From NCBI GenBank assembly GCA_027625915.1, contig JANTQA010000033.1, forward strand, positions 1,116,001-1,180,000: a stretch of 64,000 bases of DNA, in the 5' to 3' direction. Shown here piece after piece: positions 1-10,372 of this stretch. Source of the stretch: Anaeramoeba flamelloides. Its lineage: Eukaryota; Metamonada; Anaeramoebidae. The position numbers were made by a program, and so were the translations under genes. Position 1 is the first letter of the stretch. Each line of letters opens with the position of its first letter. Under the pieces are notes generated by a model that made no database searches, was not told where the DNA came from, and saw only the letters and a list, made by a program, of their open reading frames with translations.

Positions 1-2
1 AT

Positions 3-3000
3 AAGTCAAGTGACTCAAACGAGTCAAACAAATCAAGTGGATCAAGTGAACCAAGCAATTCCAAAAAAAAGCCCTATAGACTCCGACAGAGGAATGATCG
101 GCTCAATTATAGTTTAACCAAATTTGGATCCATGGGGAACTATGTTCAGAATCGTGACAAAAGGGTGTTGAAGAAATACCAAGAAACAGATTCTGAGGAG
201 GAGGATGCCCAAAATAGCCAAGACAACGAATCCAAGGAAGAAGAAGAGGATGATGAGTATCAAGAAATACTTTCTGATCTGACCACGGAACAGAAGAGTG
301 ACTCAGATGACTCATGGATGCCAACAAAAGAACGGAAGAGGGTGGAAAAGGAAAAACGAAGAAAGGAAAGGGAATTAAAAAGGAAGGAACGGATGGAAAA
401 CCAAAATAAGAAAAAGCGTTCCCGAAACAAGTTCCACCAATTCCGAAGGCGGCATTTTATCAGCGATAGTGGCATTGAGAGAATCAACCCGAGGGTTTCA
501 AGAATAAGTTCTTTAATTCCTGATAACAATTCCGAGGAGGACGAGGACTTCACATTACCTGACGAGGACAACTCAAGTGAGTTTGAAATTCTCGAAGACA
601 AGTTGTCAATTGAGCAAAATTCTGAAGAAGAAATGCGGAACGTTCAAGAGGAATTACAAAACCTTTCACCAATAAAAAATCAAGGCGAAGAAGAAAAAAA
701 AGAATACAATTTGCGCTCAAAGAATCCCATACATTACGAAACCGAGGAATCGGAAGAATCCGAAAATATGGACAATTTCTATTATGCAGACGAACTAAAT
801 AACGAGAACACAAACGAAATTAACAATGGAAATCAGAATAGGAATAAAAAGAAGAATAAGAATAAAAACCATTTCTCTTCCTTAAAGTATACAAGATATT
901 TGTTTAATCATTTTAATAAGTTTGAATTAAATTTACAAAAACAAATCGAAGAATTAAAAAATATTGAAACAAGATCTTTAACTTTATCACCAAGAAAGCA
1001 AGTCAACTCAAATAAAAATAAAAACTATTTTCATCAGAACCTCTCAGATCTACCAAGCTCGCCAGGTGGCATTTCACATACAAAGGAATATTTGTCGTTA
1101 CTGAAAAAAAATTCAATTGGTGGCAAAATTCATGATCAGATTCCAAGCTCTGAAGAAGAGAATAATTTACTTTGTGAACCAATTAACATTAACAACAACA
1201 GCAATAACAATAACAATAGCAACAGTAACAGTACTGGCAATAATAATGAAAAAAAAAAATCTAGTACTTTGCGAGAATCCAACAAAAATAATGTGATGGG
1301 GCCCATTACAATTGATCAAGCAATTTCCTTTAATTCAGTGGGTGGCCTAAAAGAACATTTAAGAGCATTAAAGGAGGTAGTAATGCTACCTTTGTTGTAT
1401 CCTGAAGTGTTTACTAAATTTGGAATTAAGCCTCCCAGGGGGTTATTGTTTACTGGGCCACCGGGCACTGGTAAAACCTTAGTTGCAAGAGCTTTAGCTA
1501 ATTCGTGCCAGAGTATTCATGGTAAAAAAATTTCCTTTTTCATGAGAAAGGGTTCTGATTGTTTGTCGAAATGGATTGGTGAAGCTGAAAGGCAATTAAG
1601 GCTCTTGTTTCAAAATGCTAAAAAATATGAGCCTTCAATTATCTTTTTTGATGAAATAGATGGATTAGCCCCAGTCCGATCCTCGAAACAAGATCAAATC
1701 CATAGCTCGATAGTTAGTACCTTATTATGTTTACATAAGGATACACCAATATATTTGGAGAATAATAGAATAATTAAAATTGAGAAATTATGGAAATCAA
1801 CAAAAATTAAAAAGAAATTAATTATGAATCCACAAGGTGAAATTACTCAAATTAAAAAATTAAAGAACAAAACGAAGATTTATGGTTTAAATAAAGAGAA
1901 TAAAATCAACAAATCACAAATCAAATATATTTCAAAAACGAAAATACGGGATCCAATTAAAATTGTTTTTAAAAATAAATCTCAAATAATTGGCTCAAAA
2001 AATACCAAATTATTAAAATTATTAATAAATCAGAATAATAAAAACATAAATTATAACAACAATAATAGTGATTGTAATCATAATCAAAATTATAGTCATA
2101 ACCAAAATCATAATGTTGATAATTATACGGAAAAAGAACCAAAAAAGGAATGGGTATTTTTAAAAGATTTAAAAATTAATCACAAAATAGCAATTCCTCA
2201 TAAATTAAAAATAAACATTAATAAATTTCAAAAAAAAAAAGCTCAAAATAAATGGTCATTCGTTAATAATGATAAAAAATTTAAATCTAAAAATACCGAT
2301 GAATATTTAAATTTTCCAAAATATTATTCAAAGGAATTAGTTATATTATTATCTTTAATTTTGAAATCTAATGAATTTTCTAAATTAAATGGTATTATTT
2401 TCCAAAATAAGGATTTAAAAAAAATATATAAAAAATTAATTTACAATATTTTTGGTAAAATAAATAATCCTTTCAAAAATATCACATTATTGAAATATTT
2501 TAAAAAAGTTTTTAAAATAAATTGGTTTTCGAAAAATAAAGAAAATGATCATAATATGAATCAAAATAAAATACCAACAATAGTTTATTTGTTACCAAAT
2601 AAATTAAAAAAACTATTCTTTAATTTTTATAATACTAATCATTTTTTAAAAAATTTCAAGATATCAACTCAAAAAAAGAAAAAAAGAAAAAAAACTAACG
2701 AAAATGACAATGAAAATACTAATGATAATATTAATGATAATGCTAATAACATGAATGATGAAATCAAATATCTTTCAATAGAATCAATAATACAATTAAA
2801 AGGTATGTACAAAATGTATGATCTTTGTACTGGGAATGAAAATTTTTTAGCTGGAAGCGATCAGCCAATAATTGTTCATAATTCGATGATGGACGGATTA
2901 GAAGATCGAGGAAATGTTGTAGTAATTGGGGCAACAAATAGAGTAGATGCTATTGACCCGGCTTTAAGAAGGCCAGGAAGATTTGATCGTGAATTTTTAT

Positions 3001-6000
3001 TTCCCTTACCAGACAAAAAAGGAAGAAAGGAAATTTTGGGAATTCATACCAAACATTGGAATCCACCTTTAACAGAAGAATTTAAAAATTTAATTGTAAA
3101 ATTGACAGTTGGTTATTGTGGCGCGGATATTAAAGCATTAACCACCGAAGCAGCACTTCGTGCGGTTAGGAGAGTGTATCCACAAATATATAAAAGTGAT
3201 AATAAGCTTGAAATTAATTTAAATAACATTTCAATCACCAAATTTGATTTTTTTGAAGCAATGAAACAGCTAGTCCCCACTTCTTATCGGACGGGGTTTT
3301 CTACAGCAAAGCCATTAACTTCAATATTAAAACCATTATTACAAGAAGATTTGGGAAATTTAGAAAAAATGTTAATTGAAATTTTTCCTATTTATTTTGA
3401 GAAAAAAAAAAAACATTTGAAAGCAAAGAACAGGAAAAGGTTACATAATGAGGTGAACGAATTAGAAGAATTTGATAATGAATCTAATGAATTAACAACA
3501 AATAAAAATATGGAATGGGAATTTGAACATGAACAAGAAAATGAAAAAGAAAAAGAAAAAGGAAAAGAAAACGAAAAAGAAATAGAAATAGAAAAAGAAA
3601 AAGAAAAAGAAAAAAAAGAAAATGAAAACGAAAAAGACGAAAATGGAAACGAAAAAGAGAAAGAAAAAGAAGAAGAAGAAGAAGAGATAGAATTAGAAGA
3701 AAATAATAATGATAAAAAAACAAAAACAAAATATAAAAAATCTAAAAATACATTTAAACATAAGGATGAGCAGGAAGAAGAAGAAGAATTAGATTCTGAT
3801 GAATTATATAATAAAATTGAAGAAGAGGAATTAATGATGAATTGTTTACTTGATAATAATACCGAAAATATAATTCATCAATTATTCCAATTCGAAAAGA
3901 CTCATCATAGACCAAGGTTATTAATAAATTCAGAATCCGATAATGGTCAGAATTATTTGGCTGAAGCTTTGTTACATTTACTTGATGAATTTGCCATTTT
4001 TAAAATTAATTTATCGACACTTGTGGGAGATCAAACAATTCGAAGTCCAGAGGAAATTTTGACAACTACATTTAACGAAGCAATTAAAAATGTACCCTCG
4101 ATCATATTTGTGCCAAATATTGAATCGCTTTGTTTCCAAAATGGATTAAACTTAGTAAAAAAAACCTTTTTATCCCTATTAAAAGAAATCCCAGCGTCAA
4201 CACCACTATTATTATTGTGCACAAGTGAATCACCTATAGAATTTTTAGATCAAGAAATTCGCCAATTGTTTTCAAAAAATTTTCACTCTTACAAAATAGA
4301 TATCCCGAACATACGGAAAAGAAAAAAGTTTTTTAAATCATTTTTTATTGATTTACTAAAGCCACCAATTTCTAGAAACAAATTAATACAAAAACGAAAA
4401 GAAATTTATAGACAATCAATAATTAATTTGGGGATGAACAACACAAAGCAAAATCAAATTATTACTTTAGACAAAAAACTCGAAGAAGAATTATTGAAAA
4501 AAAGACAAACCGAACAAGAGCTCGAATTACAAAGAGAGGAAGAAATATATTTACGAGAACTTCGATTATTGTTACGGGATTTGGTTTTCAAATTGTTATC
4601 AGAAAGAAAATTTAAGTTTTTTTTCCAGCCCGTGGACGAAGACGAATATCCAGATTATTATAATGAAATTCAAGAGCTAATGGATTTCTCAATAATAATG
4701 GAGAAAATAGATTCTGCCCAATATTTGTGTATCAACGATTTTATTAAGGATGTACAATTAATTAGAGACAACACGGAACAATTTAAAGGGTGGGATGATT
4801 ATAACCAATTGGTGAAAAAGGCTAATTGGTTGATTGACGCCTTAGATTCGCTTATAAGCTGTGTAGAGCCAGAATTGATAGACGAATGTTCGGAAATTGC
4901 GAAAAGAAGAACTTCGCTAAATATAGCTACAAAAAAAAGAAATCCAAGTCTCAGTTTTTATTTCAATTCGGAGTTAGAAAATATTGAAAGTCAGAATTTA
5001 AACAAGAATTTATATAATTTTAATTTAGCTGAAACAAACAATAATGAGCAATTTGGTGAATTGGAGTTTACAATTGAAAGTAAAAAGATTGATGAGAAAA
5101 TTGAAGAAGTTGATGAAAATAAAAACGAGGAAGAAGAAAAGAAAGACAAAAAGGAAGAAGGGGTGGAATGGGGTGGAAGTGGGGATGAAGAAGAAAACCA
5201 CAAAGAAAATAGAAAAGAAAATGAGGATGATGATGAAAGGGAAAATCAAGAAGAAAACGAAGGGGGAGAAAATAAAGAAATAGATGAAATGGGGAGTGAA
5301 GAGGATAGTGTGGGGGGTTATGATGAAGAAGAAAATGATGGCGATAATGGTGGAAATGAAAATGATAATGAAGAAGTACAAAATGAGGACGATGATGAAA
5401 GAGAAAATAGAAAAGAAAATGAAAATGGAGAAAATGAAGGAGACGATGAAAATGGAGAAAATGAAAGTGAAAAGCAAAACCAAGATGAAAATGAAGAAGA
5501 GATGGAAGCGAATGGAAATGAAGATGGCAAGAGAAATAAAGTGGATGAAGAAAATAAAGAAAAAGATGAAAACAAAATTCACGAGATTGAAATTGAAAAT
5601 GAAAATCCAGAAATAAACAAAAATTTCTCAAAAAAAAAAAATTGTATAATATTAATGAGTTCAAGTGATGAAGATACTCATGAAAAATCAACAATTTATG
5701 AAAAGGGATTAAAAAATCGTAACAGAAATAAAAAGGTAGAAGGGAAAAAGGGGGGAAGGGAAAAGGAAAAGGAAAAGGGGAATGGGTATAGTGAAAATGA
5801 AAGCCAAAATGTAAATAATGATCAAAGTGAAAATGGAAATAATAATAAAAGTAATAATGAAGGTAGAAGCGATATTGATATGGAAAACACAATTGTTTTA
5901 AACCAAGATAATTTTTTAGAATTTAAAAAATTAATAATTACAGAAACTGAAGGTTTTACTGTTGAAAATTTATTATTTGCAAAAAGTAGATTTTATCATG

Positions 6001-6095
6001 TCCATAAAAATAACCGAAAACAATACAATAAAAATTTAGTAATATCTAAAATAATAAAAGAAATGAAATCTATAAAAAAAATTATAAATAATTAA
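3..6095 (+). CDS. ATAD2/Yta7-like AAA+ ATPase with degenerate bromodomain, carrying an in-frame intein; 5' end outside window
   Basis: Homologues are nuclear ATPases that bind and remodel histone H3-H4 on chromatin. Residue numbers count from the first in-window ATG at 132, but the frame stays open to base 3, so the true start is probably off the left edge. Seen: acidic, Lys-rich N-terminus; AAA1 with Walker A GPPGTGKT (442-449), Walker B IIFFDEIDGL (~503-512), sensor-1 IGATNR and arginine-finger region LRRPGRFDREF (~945-955); the typical ATAD2 follow-on AALRAVRRVYPQIY; a second AAA-like domain with degraded Walker motifs (~1250-1400); a bromodomain-like helical region (~1476-1576); and an Asp/Glu/Asn-rich tail. 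AAA1 is split between Walker B and sensor 1 by a 385-residue intein-like block (533-917). The bromodomain lacks the acetyl-lysine-binding Asn: the usual Tyr-Asn reads Phe-Lys. Without the insert the order of domains matches the ATAD2 family closely. Confidence 0.95.
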   Translation, partial: KSSDSNESNKSSGSSEPSNSKKKPYRLRQRNDRLNYSLTKFGSMGNYVQNRDKRVLKKYQETDSEEEDAQNSQDNESKEEEEDDEYQEILSDLTTEQKSDSDDSWMPTKERKRVEKEKRRKERELKRKERMENQNKKKRSRNKFHQFRRRHFISDSGIERINPRVSRISSLIPDNNSEEDEDFTLPDEDNSSEFEILEDKLSIEQNSEEEMRNVQEELQNLSPIKNQGEEEKKEYNLRSKNPIHYETEESEESENMDNFYYADELNNENTNEINNGNQNRNKKKNKNKNHFSSLKYTRYLFNHFNKFELNLQKQIEELKNIETRSLTLSPRKQVNSNKNKNYFHQNLSDLPSSPGGISHTKEYLSLLKKNSIGGKIHDQIPSSEEENNLLCEPININNNSNNNNNSNSNSTGNNNEKKKSSTLRESNKNNVMGPITIDQAISFNSVGGLKEHLRALKEVVMLPLLYPEVFTKFGIKPPRGLLFTGPPGTGKTLVARALANSCQSIHGKKISFFMRKGSDCLSKWIGEAERQLRLLFQNAKKYEPSIIFFDEIDGLAPVRSSKQDQIHSSIVSTLLCLHKDTPIYLENNRIIKIEKLWKSTKIKKKLIMNPQGEITQIKKLKNKTKIYGLNKENKINKSQIKYISKTKIRDPIKIVFKNKSQIIGSKNTKLLKLLINQNNKNINYNNNNSDCNHNQNYSHNQNHNVDNYTEKEPKKEWVFLKDLKINHKIAIPHKLKININKFQKKKAQNKWSFVNNDKKFKSKNTDEYLNFPKYYSKELVILLSLILKSNEFSKLNGIIFQNKDLKKIYKKLIYNIFGKINNPFKNITLLKYFKKVFKINWFSKNKENDHNMNQNKIPTIVYLLPNKLKKLFFNFYNTNHFLKNFKISTQKKKKRKKTNENDNENTNDNINDNANNMNDEIKYLSIESIIQLKGMYKMYDLCTGNENFLAGSDQPIIVHNSMMDGLEDRGNVVVIGATNRVDAIDPALRRPGRFDREFLFPLPDKKGRKEILGIHTKHWNPPLTEEFKNLIVKLTVGYCGADIKALTTEAALRAVRRVYPQIYKSDNKLEINLNNISITKFDFFEAMKQLVPTSYRTGFSTAKPLTSILKPLLQEDLGNLEKMLIEIFPIYFEKKKKHLKAKNRKRLHNEVNELEEFDNESNELTTNKNMEWEFEHEQENEKEKEKGKENEKEIEIEKEKEKEKKENENEKDENGNEKEKEKEEEEEEIELEENNNDKKTKTKYKKSKNTFKHKDEQEEEEELDSDELYNKIEEEELMMNCLLDNNTENIIHQLFQFEKTHHRPRLLINSESDNGQNYLAEALLHLLDEFAIFKINLSTLVGDQTIRSPEEILTTTFNEAIKNVPSIIFVPNIESLCFQNGLNLVKKTFLSLLKEIPASTPLLLLCTSESPIEFLDQEIRQLFSKNFHSYKIDIPNIRKRKKFFKSFFIDLLKPPISRNKLIQKRKEIYRQSIINLGMNNTKQNQIITLDKKLEEELLKKRQTEQELELQREEEIYLRELRLLLRDLVFKLLSERKFKFFFQPVDEDEYPDYYNEIQELMDFSIIMEKIDSAQYLCINDFIKDVQLIRDNTEQFKGWDDYNQLVKKANWLIDALDSLISCVEPELIDECSEIAKRRTSLNIATKKRNPSLSFYFNSELENIESQNLNKNLYNFNLAETNNNEQFGELEFTIESKKIDEKIEEVDENKNEEEEKKDKKEEGVEWGGSGDEEENHKENRKENEDDDERENQEENEGGENKEIDEMGSEEDSVGGYDEEENDGDNGGNENDNEEVQNEDDDERENRKENENGENEGDDENGENESEKQNQDENEEEMEANGNEDGKRNKVDEENKEKDENKIHEIEIENENPEINKNFSKKKNCIILMSSSDEDTHEKSTIYEKGLKNRNRNKKVEGKKGGREKEKEKGNGYSENESQNVNNDQSENGNNNKSNNEGRSDIDMENTIVLNQDNFLEFKKLIITETEGFTVENLLFAKSRFYHVHKNNRKQYNKNLVISKIIKEMKSIKKIINN
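1728..2882 (+). other. Intein (385 residues) inside AAA1 of the ATAD2-like protein
   Basis: An in-frame block interrupts the family-conserved stretch SIVSTLL-x-MDGLEDRGNVVVIGATNR. It starts with Cys533 in CLHKDTPIYLENN, a typical intein block A, and ends MYDLCTGNENFLAG...IIVHN (blocks F and G) with His916-Asn917, followed by +1 Ser918. Between them, WVFLKDLKINHKIAIP matches the end of the N-terminal Hint half, and LVILLSLILKSNEF with GIIFQNKDLKKI resembles a decayed LAGLIDADG endonuclease block. Ser622 and Thr625 occupy the block-B Thr and His positions, so the usual block-B His appears replaced. No stop occurs in 1155 bp of very AT-rich, Asn/Lys-rich sequence and no intron is needed. Removing the block restores continuous AAA1 with Ser in place of the usual Ala. 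Identification rests on both splice junctions plus the host-family alignment. Confidence 0.92.
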
Positions 6096-6852
6096 AAGAT
6101 CATATTTTTCAATTTTTTTATTTTGAAGAATAAATTGTTATTTTAGATTAAAAAATTAAAAAAAAAATTAGTTTCCTATTATGTTTTATTTATTAGTATT
6201 ATTATTATGGAATAGTAAACTAATTGAAATTATAATAAAAAATCACGATTACTTCGATTTATTTCTATTTTTTTTTTTTTTTTTTACCGATATTTCCGAA
6301 AAATAATTAATGTTTTTAATTATTCATTCAAAATTTTTATCCTTTTTGAGAATTTTCACTCAAGTTAAGTGAAAGGTTTTTCCAAATCAAACTAAAAGAT
6401 AAGTAGGTAAAGGAATATATCCAAATTTGATGGGGGTTAAAAATTTTTAAATGAAATTCAAATTTATTAAGCTAAAATTTTTTATTCTTTAAAGTTTGAA
6501 AAGAATTGTTTTCTGGTTTTCCAAAAATGAAAAAAATTAAAAAAGAATTTTCTATTTTGAAAAATTTTTTTAACAAATTGTTTGATCTTATTCTACAAGA
6601 ATCATTATAACTATTGAAATTGTTTTTGGCAGAGAAAAAAAATCAATGATTTTGAAATTTAATATAGAAATTGCTATATATCTTTATGGAAATGGGGTTT
6701 TAAATGTCAAAAATACATTTTAAAAGTAAAGAATAGTCAATGGGTAAATCTTGTAGAATCTTTATGTATCTTATTAAAATAATACATTATTTGTTAATAA
6801 TTCCAATAAAATAGCTTTTTGTATCTTGAATTATATAGTATAAAAAAAAAAT
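6096..6852. other. Intergenic; one old repeat fragment
   Basis: No gene seen. Bases ~6480-6660 resemble bases ~34370-34530 in the same orientation (shared run around the phrase ttgtttgatcttattc), so this is a fragment of the dispersed repeat described at 6853 and 34020. The rest is AT-rich filler with long A and T runs. Confidence 0.5.
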
Positions 6853-7965
6853 TTAAGGGATCAATCCTCTACACAACAAGGTAAAATTTATAAATATGTT
6901 ATTTTTGGTTTTCTCTACTTACAAATTTTATAGATTCCAAGTTTTAAAAAATTCTGATCGATTAAGAAACACAAAAATAAATATTTTTTTCAGTAAGATC
7001 AATTGTTTTTTTCCATTTTTTCTGAAAAAGAAAACATTTAAATTGATTTTATTTCTTACATTTATAAAATTTTTTACTTCTGTTTATACATTTTCCATCA
7101 TTATTATTGAATACCAGTCCTTTGTTTCCCGGGATATTAATAAAAGATTTTTTTTCAATTTTGAGATAATTCTTTTGGTTAACAAAAAAATAATTTATTA
7201 GACTAAAATGAAACTTAATTGTATTTATTAAAGAAAAATAGTTATAATTAATAAATTTTGAAGTCATTTTAAAATTTTATCAAGAAATTTTGTTCTTGTT
7301 CTAAAATAAAATTTGATTTTTCATAATAAAATTTTCTTAAAGATATTTGGGAATAGAGTAATTTTATCTATAAAATTCAAAATCAATTTTTTTTTGACAA
7401 AAATTATTTAAATTGTTATAAAGATTCTTGTAGAATAAGACCAAACAATTTGTTTAAAAAATTTTTCAAAATTCAAAATTTTTTCTTAATTTTTTTTCAT
7501 TTTTGGAAAAACAGAAAAGAACTTTTTTCAAACACATAAAAGAAAAAATATTTTTTTGTTAAATAGATCTAAATTAAATTGGGAAACTTTTGTTAAACTT
7601 ATATATAAAATATTAATGTATTAAATCACCTATACTTCAATTAGTTTTATTCGTTGAGTTTTATTTGAAATTTTAATTATTAAAAATAATAACAAAAATG
7701 AAATTTGTTTTTCCAAATCAAAACTTTCCAACATAAAACTAAAAATATGTTATCACATTTTCAAGAATTAACTTAATTTTTAATAAAAATAATAGATATT
7801 TTTTTGTTTTTATATTGGAAACATTTGAATTTTGGATTTCAAAAAAAGACAGAATCAAATAAATAAATTGTTTAAATGGGGTTAACTTTGCCATTTGATA
7901 AGTCAAAACACAAATTACAAAAAAAAAAATTCTTCCAAAATCTTGAAAAGATTTCATTCATTTTT
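6853..7965 (-). repeat. Dispersed repeat copy with TTAA-type end (partner at 34.0-35.0 kb)
   Basis: The left end reads TTAAGGGATCAATCC. Read in reverse complement, this segment follows bases 35046 down to about 34020 over long runs with many small differences. Matching landmarks include the poly-T/ttccattttt block near 7000, the block at 7440-7520 (agaccaaacaatttgtt), and 7760-7790. The homology fades near 7965, so the other end is not defined. No coding capacity seen. The divergence between copies suggests an old non-autonomous element. Confidence 0.6.
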
Positions 7966-8834
7966 AAAAAATATACTCCCCTAAATCATTATTTATTACA
8001 ATAAATTAACTCAATTCAAAAGGTATAACTTACCAGAAATAAAAATTTGAAATATATATATTAAGTAATCAAAAAAAAATAAATTTTAAATCTGATTAAT
8101 AATTCACTTTTAAATGATTATAAATATATGAAATCCTGATATTTGAAAAATTAAAAAAAGTTAAAATCAACAATCGAAAAAAAAATTAGTCACAATTTTT
8201 GAAATGAGATTGGGGATTTTTTATTACTTAACTTTCGCTGAAAAAAACGTTAATAACAATACATTTATGAAATTAAAATTCATTTTGGTTTAAAACTTCA
8301 TAAATATAAAAGGTTATATGACAAGATTTAAAAAAAATAAATATTTTGGCATTTATTTAGATAAAATTCATCATCTAGTTGATAATTTGAAAAAATGTAA
8401 AGAAATGTATAATATCTATAATCAATTAACTAATCACCCTTCTTTAAAGATTAAATTGAAAATTAGATTATTTAAATCTTTTATATTAAGTCTTTTAGCA
8501 TATGGATTAGAAATATATAATTATAAAATAAAAACAATAAGATTATTTAATTTATGAGATTAATCCATATATAACTTAAAACATGTAAAAGAAATAGAAA
8601 CACGCCAAGACTCATATTAATAAAATGCAATTGAAAACAGAAATTATTGTAATATCAGTGAAGAATAAAAAAATATTAATAAATACGTATTAAAAAATTT
8701 ATCTATTCCTTATCCAGAAAAATCAAACATTGACAAACAATAAAATCAAATAGAACTTAAAAATTTTAATTTAACTAAAAAAGATTTTTCAAAGTGTAAA
8801 AATACTGTTTTATTGGCTAGAAGGGGTCAGTTAA

Positions 8835-8972
8835 CCGTTAGGTTTTCTTGGTTTTTCTGCTTATTTGAAAAATCCATTTATTTTTGTTAGGTTTTTTTTA
8901 CTTTGAAATAAATTGGAAATTTATTATATTTTAGGTTGAATAAAAAAAGAAATAAAAAAAAACATAGGAACT
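8835..8972. repeat. Hairpin-module repeat, cluster 1 (short, diverged)
   Basis: Starts CCGTTAGGTTTTCTTGG and contains GTTAGGTTTTTTTTACTTT, the module boundary and poly-T arm shared with the clusters at 16.3, 42.8, 48.2 and 53.1 kb. It lies inside the LINE relic. A run of more than ten G follows it. Confidence 0.6.
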
Positions 8973-9074
8973 TGGGGGGGGGGGGTACTCTACATCGCTC
9001 TACAGTACTTTAGAGTTCTCTACAGTAAAAGAAGGTACTTAATCAGACTGATAAAAATCATTTCTAAACAATAA

Positions 9075-9276
9075 TACAGACACCTCCACTTTTAAGCAAA
9101 AAACTTTGAACAAAATTTAAACCCAAAAAAAAAATCTCAAATTAAAAAATATTTTTTCGAATTTTATTTTACACAAATTATTTTAATAGAATTCAAATTT
9201 TGTTCCTTAATTTGAGATTTTATTGTGTATTAAATTTTGTTTAAGGTTTGTGTCTTTAAAAGTGGAACTGGCTGTA
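9075..9276. mobile_element. Palindromic MITE, diverged copy
   Basis: TACAGACACCTCCACTTTT at the left and AGTGGAACTGGCTGTA at the right form inverted ends. The inner motif aaatctcaaatt is mirrored by aatttgagat. Same layout and length (~200 bp) as the well-conserved copies at 21-27 kb, but with many substitutions, so it is an older insertion. Flanked by TA. Confidence 0.7.
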
Positions 9277-9620
9277 ATAAAATGTCTTTAATTTACTATA
9301 GAAGGTATTTAGCCTGTTTATTGTGTTCTACAATTCGAAAATCATGAATTTTTCCTAAATACTTTACCAGATACTAATACCGGACCAATACAAATACAAA
9401 TTAATACTCTATCATTTAAGTTTCAAATGGGAAAAGTGTCAAACAATAGAATTTATTGATCCTTTTTTATGAATATTTCCTTCTTATCAAAATGATAGAT
9501 TAATTTTTCAAAAAAAATTAAAAGAAATAAACCCTAAGGAATTCATTTTAGATCAAGATATTTTGAAGTTATTTTCATTAGTATATTGTATAATCTATGA
9601 TTTTTGGGCTTAAAATTTCT

Positions 9621-10372
9621 AAAAGATAATCCAAGTGAAGGTTAATTAGAGTGTAATTTGTACTTCTTCAATAATATAAAATAAATAAGAACATTTTTAT
9701 TTAACAATTTATATATTGTTAAAGAAATCATATAGTATTAATTTCGTTAATGTTTTTGAGTAGTTTACAAGTTCTTTTTTTTAACTTTAAACGGGTTGAT
9801 ATTTTATTGTTTAAAAAAAAACAAAATAACCAATATTTTCACAAAAATTGAAAAATGACTAAATTCAAAAAAAACAAAGAAAAAAAATTAGAAAATCAAA
9901 AAGAAACTGAAAAACAAAACAAAAAATAAAAATTTGAAAAAGCAAAAAAAATTTTGAGAAATTAGAAAAAAATGATTCTGATCTCAAAATATGTAAATAT
10001 TTTTTTGATAAGAATATAAGATAAAATTCCCTCAAAATTTACTTTCAATAACATTTGAAAGAGAGTCAACATTTTTAAAAAATATATTATCTTGAAAAAG
10101 TTCACTTAATTAAATTCAAAAATAAAAATAAAGCTATAAAATTAAAAAAAAAAAACTAGATTGTTAACTATACTATATTTATTGAAATAAAATCTATTAA
10201 AAAATATAAAATTTATTATTAATTTTTACAAAATTCAATAAAATGAAAAATATGTAAACCATTATATACACACACATGTGTGTGTACATACACACATATA
10301 ATTATATATATACATCTTCATTTCTGATGAAAAATATTTTTTTTTTTATATTTTCAAGTAATAATTTCTTCT
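9621..10372. other. Intergenic; small CA/TG palindrome
   Basis: No gene seen. At 10262-10315 an ACACAC/GTGTGT palindrome is flanked by short TA runs, which could extrude a hairpin. The transporter gene ends just to the right on the opposite strand. Confidence 0.6.

Larger units (their letters stand above)
8266..9620 (+). mobile_element. Degenerate LINE (non-LTR retrotransposon) relic, reverse-transcriptase C-terminal part
   Basis: Bases 8318-8557 encode a fragment with YFGIYLDKIHH and a Lys-rich helix ending LLAYGLEIY. This matches the region just after the catalytic core of LINE reverse transcriptases, and resembles YLGIWLDKQTH in the copy at 15.2 kb. Coding-like sequence returns at ~9400-9600 (CQTIEFIDPFL, PSYQNDRLIFQKKLKE), the C-terminal cysteine region of LINE ORFs. 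Between them sit a hairpin-module segment and a diverged MITE. Stops and frame changes are present throughout, so it is dead. Confidence 0.6.

Noticed and set aside
1728-2882. Spliceosomal intron instead of intein
   Set aside because: The segment has no GT at its left edge, stays open for 385 codons and has intein motifs at both ends.
5025-5892. Long minus-strand ORFs rich in Phe, Ser and His opposite the ATAD2-like tail
   Set aside because: They are antisense to Glu/Asn/Lys codon runs. The sense strand carries the conserved protein, so these frames are by-products. The same applies opposite the acidic gene at 45 kb, the 19.1-19.5 kb tract and the USP-like tracts.
6896-7267. Overlapping ORFs of 101 and 72 codons on opposite strands
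   Set aside because: They lie within a dispersed non-coding repeat. The other copy at 34 kb does not preserve the frames.
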